Positions 60,760 through 64,000 of a stretch of DNA of 64,000 nucleotides are shown piece by piece. The DNA lies in NCBI RefSeq assembly GCF_001638985.1, contig NW_017265137.1, positions 1,887,054-1,951,053 on the forward strand. The letters are read 5' to 3'. The stretch comes from Phycomyces blakesleeanus NRRL 1555(-). Lineage: Eukaryota; Mucoromycota; Mucoromycetes; Mucorales; Phycomycetaceae. How positions within the stretch are numbered: position 1 is the stretch's first letter; each line of letters opens with the position of its first letter. Both the position numbers and the translations under genes were made by a program. Below the pieces are notes generated by a model. That model was not told the DNA's origin and ran no database searches. It saw only the letters and a list, made by a program, of their open reading frames with translations.

Positions 60760-61938
60760 ATGGAATCTACATGTCCTATCTCATCAGACGGTCTTGAAGC
60801 CATTCAGTGGATAAACGTAAGATTTTATTCTGGAAATCATTAGATTACTGTTGGTCAATATTTTGCGTTCCTTATACAAGTTTGTCTATTGTAGACCATC
60901 TTTGGTGAATGTGTCTATGGCTGGCAAGAGTGTGCGAGTTTAATGTTTGGTTATCTATCCATTTTAGCATGGCTTAATGCACAAATGCCGTAAGTTTACA
61001 GATACACAAACATATATAGCGTCGGTACTAATATCCTTCATATTTATCAGTCAAGTCATAAAGAACTATCGACTAGGCACAGCAGAATCACTTAGTTTTA
61101 CCTTTCTAGTAGTTTGGCTCATTGGTAAGCATATAATTATATATATAAATATAAATTTTACTAAAGAGAAAAAAAAATCAATTAATTAATTAACATTGAT
61201 TGTTGATTTGTAGGTGACGTCGCCAATCTTATCGGCTGTACCATTCTTGGCCAACTTCCCTTCCAACTGTATCTCTCGATTTACTTTATTACTATTGACA
61301 CCTTCCTTTGCATCCAGTGGATTTATTACGTCAAGTACCCTACCAACTCACTTCGTCAATGGTTCAATCCTGGAAAGTGCCTGACCAAGAAGACCGAAAC
61401 CCCTACATCGACATCATCCACCGAGACCACATGTCTTTTGTCTGAACCTAGCCAAAAGAGTTACAGTGCATCTGCAAGTACCTCCAAAGCAACTGCTCTG
61501 CTTATGATTGGTCTCTTTACACTCGCAAACGCAGGATTTTCTCAAAGCCTGACCACCAACCCTACGACGAATGTGACAGACCATATTGTTACACAACAGC
61601 AGCAGAAGCAGTCTGACGAGAACATGATTTGGATTGGTCGCTTCTTTGCATGGCTTTGTACCTCCCTCTATCTGTCATCACGTTTACCCCAGATTATTCA
61701 AAACTTCCGCCGTCGTTCTGTCGAAGGCCTGTCGATGGCCCTATTCTTTTTTGCAGCAATGGGCAACCTCACTTATTGTCTCTCGATCTTCACCAACCCT
61801 CATGCCACTCGTCAGAGCATTATTGAGTCTGTACCTTATATTATCGGTAGTGCTGGTACTCTGATGTTTGATGGCACAATCTATGCTCAGTACATGATTT
61901 TCGACAACAAAGTGAAGGAGACTGATAGTCAAGCATAA
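60760..61938 (+). CDS. PQ-loop vacuolar (lysosomal) amino-acid transporter, YPQ family
   Basis: Seven-helix transporter of the YPQ1/PQLC2 type, which exports cationic amino acids across the vacuolar membrane. Four exons, 60760..60816, 60895..60989, 61051..61124 and 61214..61938, give 316 aa with GT-AG introns in phase. The first PQ motif (Pro51-Gln52, split by an intron) is followed by IKNYRLGTAESLSFTFLVVWL and GDVANLIGCTILGQLPFQ. A hydrophilic loop with Ser/Thr and Gln runs separates it from the second PQ motif (SSRLPQIIQNFRRRSVEGLS, Pro234), then AALFF-like GNLTYCLSIF and the last helices (VPYIIGSAGTLMFDGTIYAQ). The twin PQ-loops and the RSVEGLS and LGTAESLS motifs are diagnostic. The exact substrate is inferred from the family. 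CTACTA/ACAATA-rich DNA precedes the ATG. Confidence 0.92.
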
Positions 61939-61967
61939 TTTCGTATTGCTTTTATTACCACACCTGT

Positions 61968-62018
61968 CCAACCCAACCCAACCCAACCCAACCCAATCCA
62001 ATCCAATCCAATCCAATC
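61968..62018. repeat. pentanucleotide array (CCAAC)n then (CCAAT)n
   Basis: About five CCAAC units run directly into about four or five CCAAT units in the 3' UTR side of the transporter gene, an example of a microsatellite that changed its unit. Confidence 0.85.
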
Positions 62019-63561
62019 ATACCATACCATATCATATCGATCAATCCATTCGCTTTGTATTATATTCATCATTATTGTCACCGTCACCGTCACCTTCATA
62101 TTTACTACTACTATTACTATCATTGTTATAATAATCATCATAATCATATCACCCTTAGATACCTTTAGTTTCTTCGCTGTATTTATAGTCTATAAGTTTA
62201 TTCTCTTTATCTTTCTTTTACTTTTTGTTTTGCTTTGTTTAATTTTCTATTGCTTAAAGGTGATACACCCATTTATTCTCTGTAGTAGATCGCACTTGAT
62301 TTAATATTAATTTCATACCATTTAAAGGAGAAAAAGAAAGGGGAATCGAGGTTGAGGCTGGCAATGATAAATAATATCAAATTATATATAATTATATATT
62401 ATATTGCACATTGAAAATTGATTACAAAGAGTAAATAGGTTCTTCTTATCTTTGTTTTGTTTTGTTGTGTTTAAGTTATAAAAGTTTAATAAAATACAAT
62501 TCTGTTGTTCCTCAAAGAATGGAACATAATACGCCTAGAAGCCATTGCTGTGAAACTTACCCCCTTCCTGACATATGAGTTCAATAAGAATGAATAAATA
62601 TTGCTAATAAACACATAAAGAGAGAAAGAGGGACGAGACTTGAGTTCCACAAACTAAAATCAGAGTAAAGGTCATCACGCCACCAAATGTCTTACACCAC
62701 AGCAGATTTTTTTGTGTAATCTTGTTCCTTAAAAGGATTCTTGTATACGGGGCGAATTTTGCCCATAACAGGAAATTCATTTTTTTGGGGGACTGAAAAG
62801 TGGGGGGATGGGGGGACTACTCTCGGCCAATAGATTTCGATTAAAAAATGTACTGCACAATTTCAAAAATGGTTCAAATTTTTAATTTGTTTCAAATAAT
62901 TTTGGGTTGTAAAAAACTTATTTTTTATTTTCGAAAAAAATTAGGCTAAAAAAAAGCTAGACTGGACCATAAAATCCACAGGCAGTAGCACACCAGTATA
63001 TCCATACCACTAGAAACACTAGTAGTATAACTGTTTGTACTTATGCCTGTAAATTACGCGATCGGTTTGCTGCAAACTACTATGTCTAGCTAATCCAAGA
63101 GACCCGGTGCCAGAAATTCCAATAAACCCAAAGAGCATAAAGATTTGAATTTCGAGAAAAGCTAAAGCAGAAGAACTAATAATTAGTAATTAAACTTAGT
63201 TATATATATTTAACAGAATTTTACCTTTGACTCTATTAAGGCATTTGCAATAAAAGGCAGCCAAATCTCTGCAAGTGAGGAGTAAATAGTTAGTCTTCTG
63301 TTGCTTTGTAAGAGGAACATGTAGTTATTACCTCTTTATTGATTTACCGAGATGATGAAAAACTAATTTATAAACTAGAATTGTATGATTAATAAACACA
63401 ATGACATAAAAAACTTTGATAGCATAAATACCTTTGAGCTTACGGTCTTTAAGCAAAATTCTGCTTCTATAAATACTATAAGCATACTGGAATATCTTAC
63501 AAATGGAAGCTCATGCAAATAATAAATATTTTGTGGAAAAGTAAAATGAAAAAGACAAAAA

Positions 63562-63567
63562 CACGTG
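63562..63567. promoter_or_regulatory. CACGTG E-box upstream of the right-end C2H2 gene
   Basis: CACGTGA lies 147 bp before the ATG at 63709. Motif only. Confidence 0.25.
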
Positions 63568-63708
63568 ATATTTTCTTAAAAGAAAAGAAGTAAAAAAAAA
63601 GTCTAATTGGTCCGCTGACATTAAATATCGATCTTTCCACATTTTATAAATTCAATTATTTTCGCAAAGTCATTTTCCCCCCTTTGTTTTTACAATCAAT
63701 TTACTATT

Positions 63709-64000
63709 ATGCAAAAGAATACAAGACAAGAAACATATAAAATCGTTAAGACTCGCCCCCCTAAAAGGCAAGGCGAACTTAACTTTAGCATCAATTCAGG
63801 TGTTTTTACCTGCTCTGAATGCGAAAAAGAGTTCGAAAAGCCTTGGTTACTGAAAAGGCATTCGAAGGTTCACCATATAAGTAATCAAATGGCAACCAAT
63901 ACTGTACTCGACGAACCCGAGCAGGCCGAATTGATAGTCGAGAACACTATTCCGGATGCTAATGCATTTGATTACTCGAGTGACGAAGATGACTCCTCCA
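63709..64000 (+). CDS. C2H2 zinc-finger protein, N-terminal part (runs off the window)
   Basis: An open frame of 97 codons from ATG 63709 to the window edge, with no stop seen. After a basic N-terminus comes one C2H2 finger, FTCSECEKEFEKPWLLKRHSKVHH (C-x2-C-x12-H-x4-H, counting to the second of the VHH histidines' first), then an acidic, Ser/Asp-rich stretch (DYSSDEDDSS). The 5' region has a TTTGTTTTT/ACAATC leader before ATTATG. An N-terminal single finger followed by an acidic linker occurs both in regulators and in mobile-element proteins of fungi. The remainder of the gene is needed to tell which. It shares only the finger type, not the sequence, with the gene at 5042. Confidence 0.55.
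   Translation, partial: MQKNTRQETYKIVKTRPPKRQGELNFSINSGVFTCSECEKEFEKPWLLKRHSKVHHISNQMATNTVLDEPEQAELIVENTIPDANAFDYSSDEDDSS

Larger units (their letters stand above)
61939..63708. other. intergenic region with simple repeats, upstream of a C2H2 gene
   Basis: Begins with a pentanucleotide array (see separate entry) and a CATCATTATT-like microsatellite zone. No gene is seen in the remaining 1.5 kb. CACGTG occurs at 63562. Confidence 0.5.

Noticed and set aside
61968..62018. CCAAC/CCAAT array as a telomere-like repeat
   Set aside because: It changes unit, is only about 50 bp long, lies in a 3' UTR, and has no TTAGGG-type pattern; it is a microsatellite.

Overview
The window is nuclear DNA from a fungus. 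The evidence is intron-rich genes with GTAAGT-type donors and short introns, a U2 snRNA with its own TATA box, a nuclear tRNA-Leu(CAA), and single-copy eukaryotic housekeeping genes. The AT-rich intergenic DNA, DIRS-type tyrosine-recombinase retrotransposons, decayed LINEs and a C2H2/nuclease-like passenger gene suggest an early-diverging lineage, most likely Mucoromycota (Mucorales-like). That placement is inference; no marker gene was searched.

Layout. 0-3 kb: the last exon of a C2H2 zinc-finger regulator (+), then a three-exon Myb/SANT-like gene (-). 4.3-7.0 kb: a composite mobile element. Inverted arms each hold a 12-bp repeat array and a fragment of an IS1595/ISXO2-like (Merlin-type) transposase, and they flank a frameshifted C2H2 + PD-(D/E)XK-like gene. 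A 100-N gap and degraded base calls lie in its left arm. 7.9-9.3 kb: S-adenosylhomocysteine hydrolase. 10.4-18.2 kb: three decayed LINE pieces. 22.8-24.6 kb: NADP isocitrate dehydrogenase. 25.7-28.0 kb: translation termination factor eRF3. 28-41 kb: gene-poor, with a tRNA-like sequence, a decayed DIRS element (+) and a second DIRS recombinase fragment (-). 41-43.6 kb: tRNA-Leu followed by LTR-like direct repeats and a near-perfect 80-bp-arm inverted repeat. 43.8-52.4 kb: the densest gene block, with TRAPP subunit Trs33 (-), a YIPF6-type Golgi protein (+), an EHD-family ATPase (-) and an alpha/beta-hydrolase lipase (-). 53.6 kb: U2 snRNA (-). 55.5-56.5 kb: RNA polymerase I subunit RPA34 (+). 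58.8-59.6 kb: LINE fragment (-). 60.8-61.9 kb: PQ-loop vacuolar transporter (+). At 63.7 kb a C2H2 gene starts and runs off the window.

The housekeeping genes were rebuilt exon by exon. In each case the spliced frame stays open and the protein length matches the family. Three adjacent genes (Trs33, YIPF6-like, EHD) all act in membrane traffic. The most unusual items are the 4.3-7.0 kb element, a possible 9-nt microexon in the lipase, the 42.5-42.8 kb inverted repeat, and the convergent DIRS recombinase remnants.
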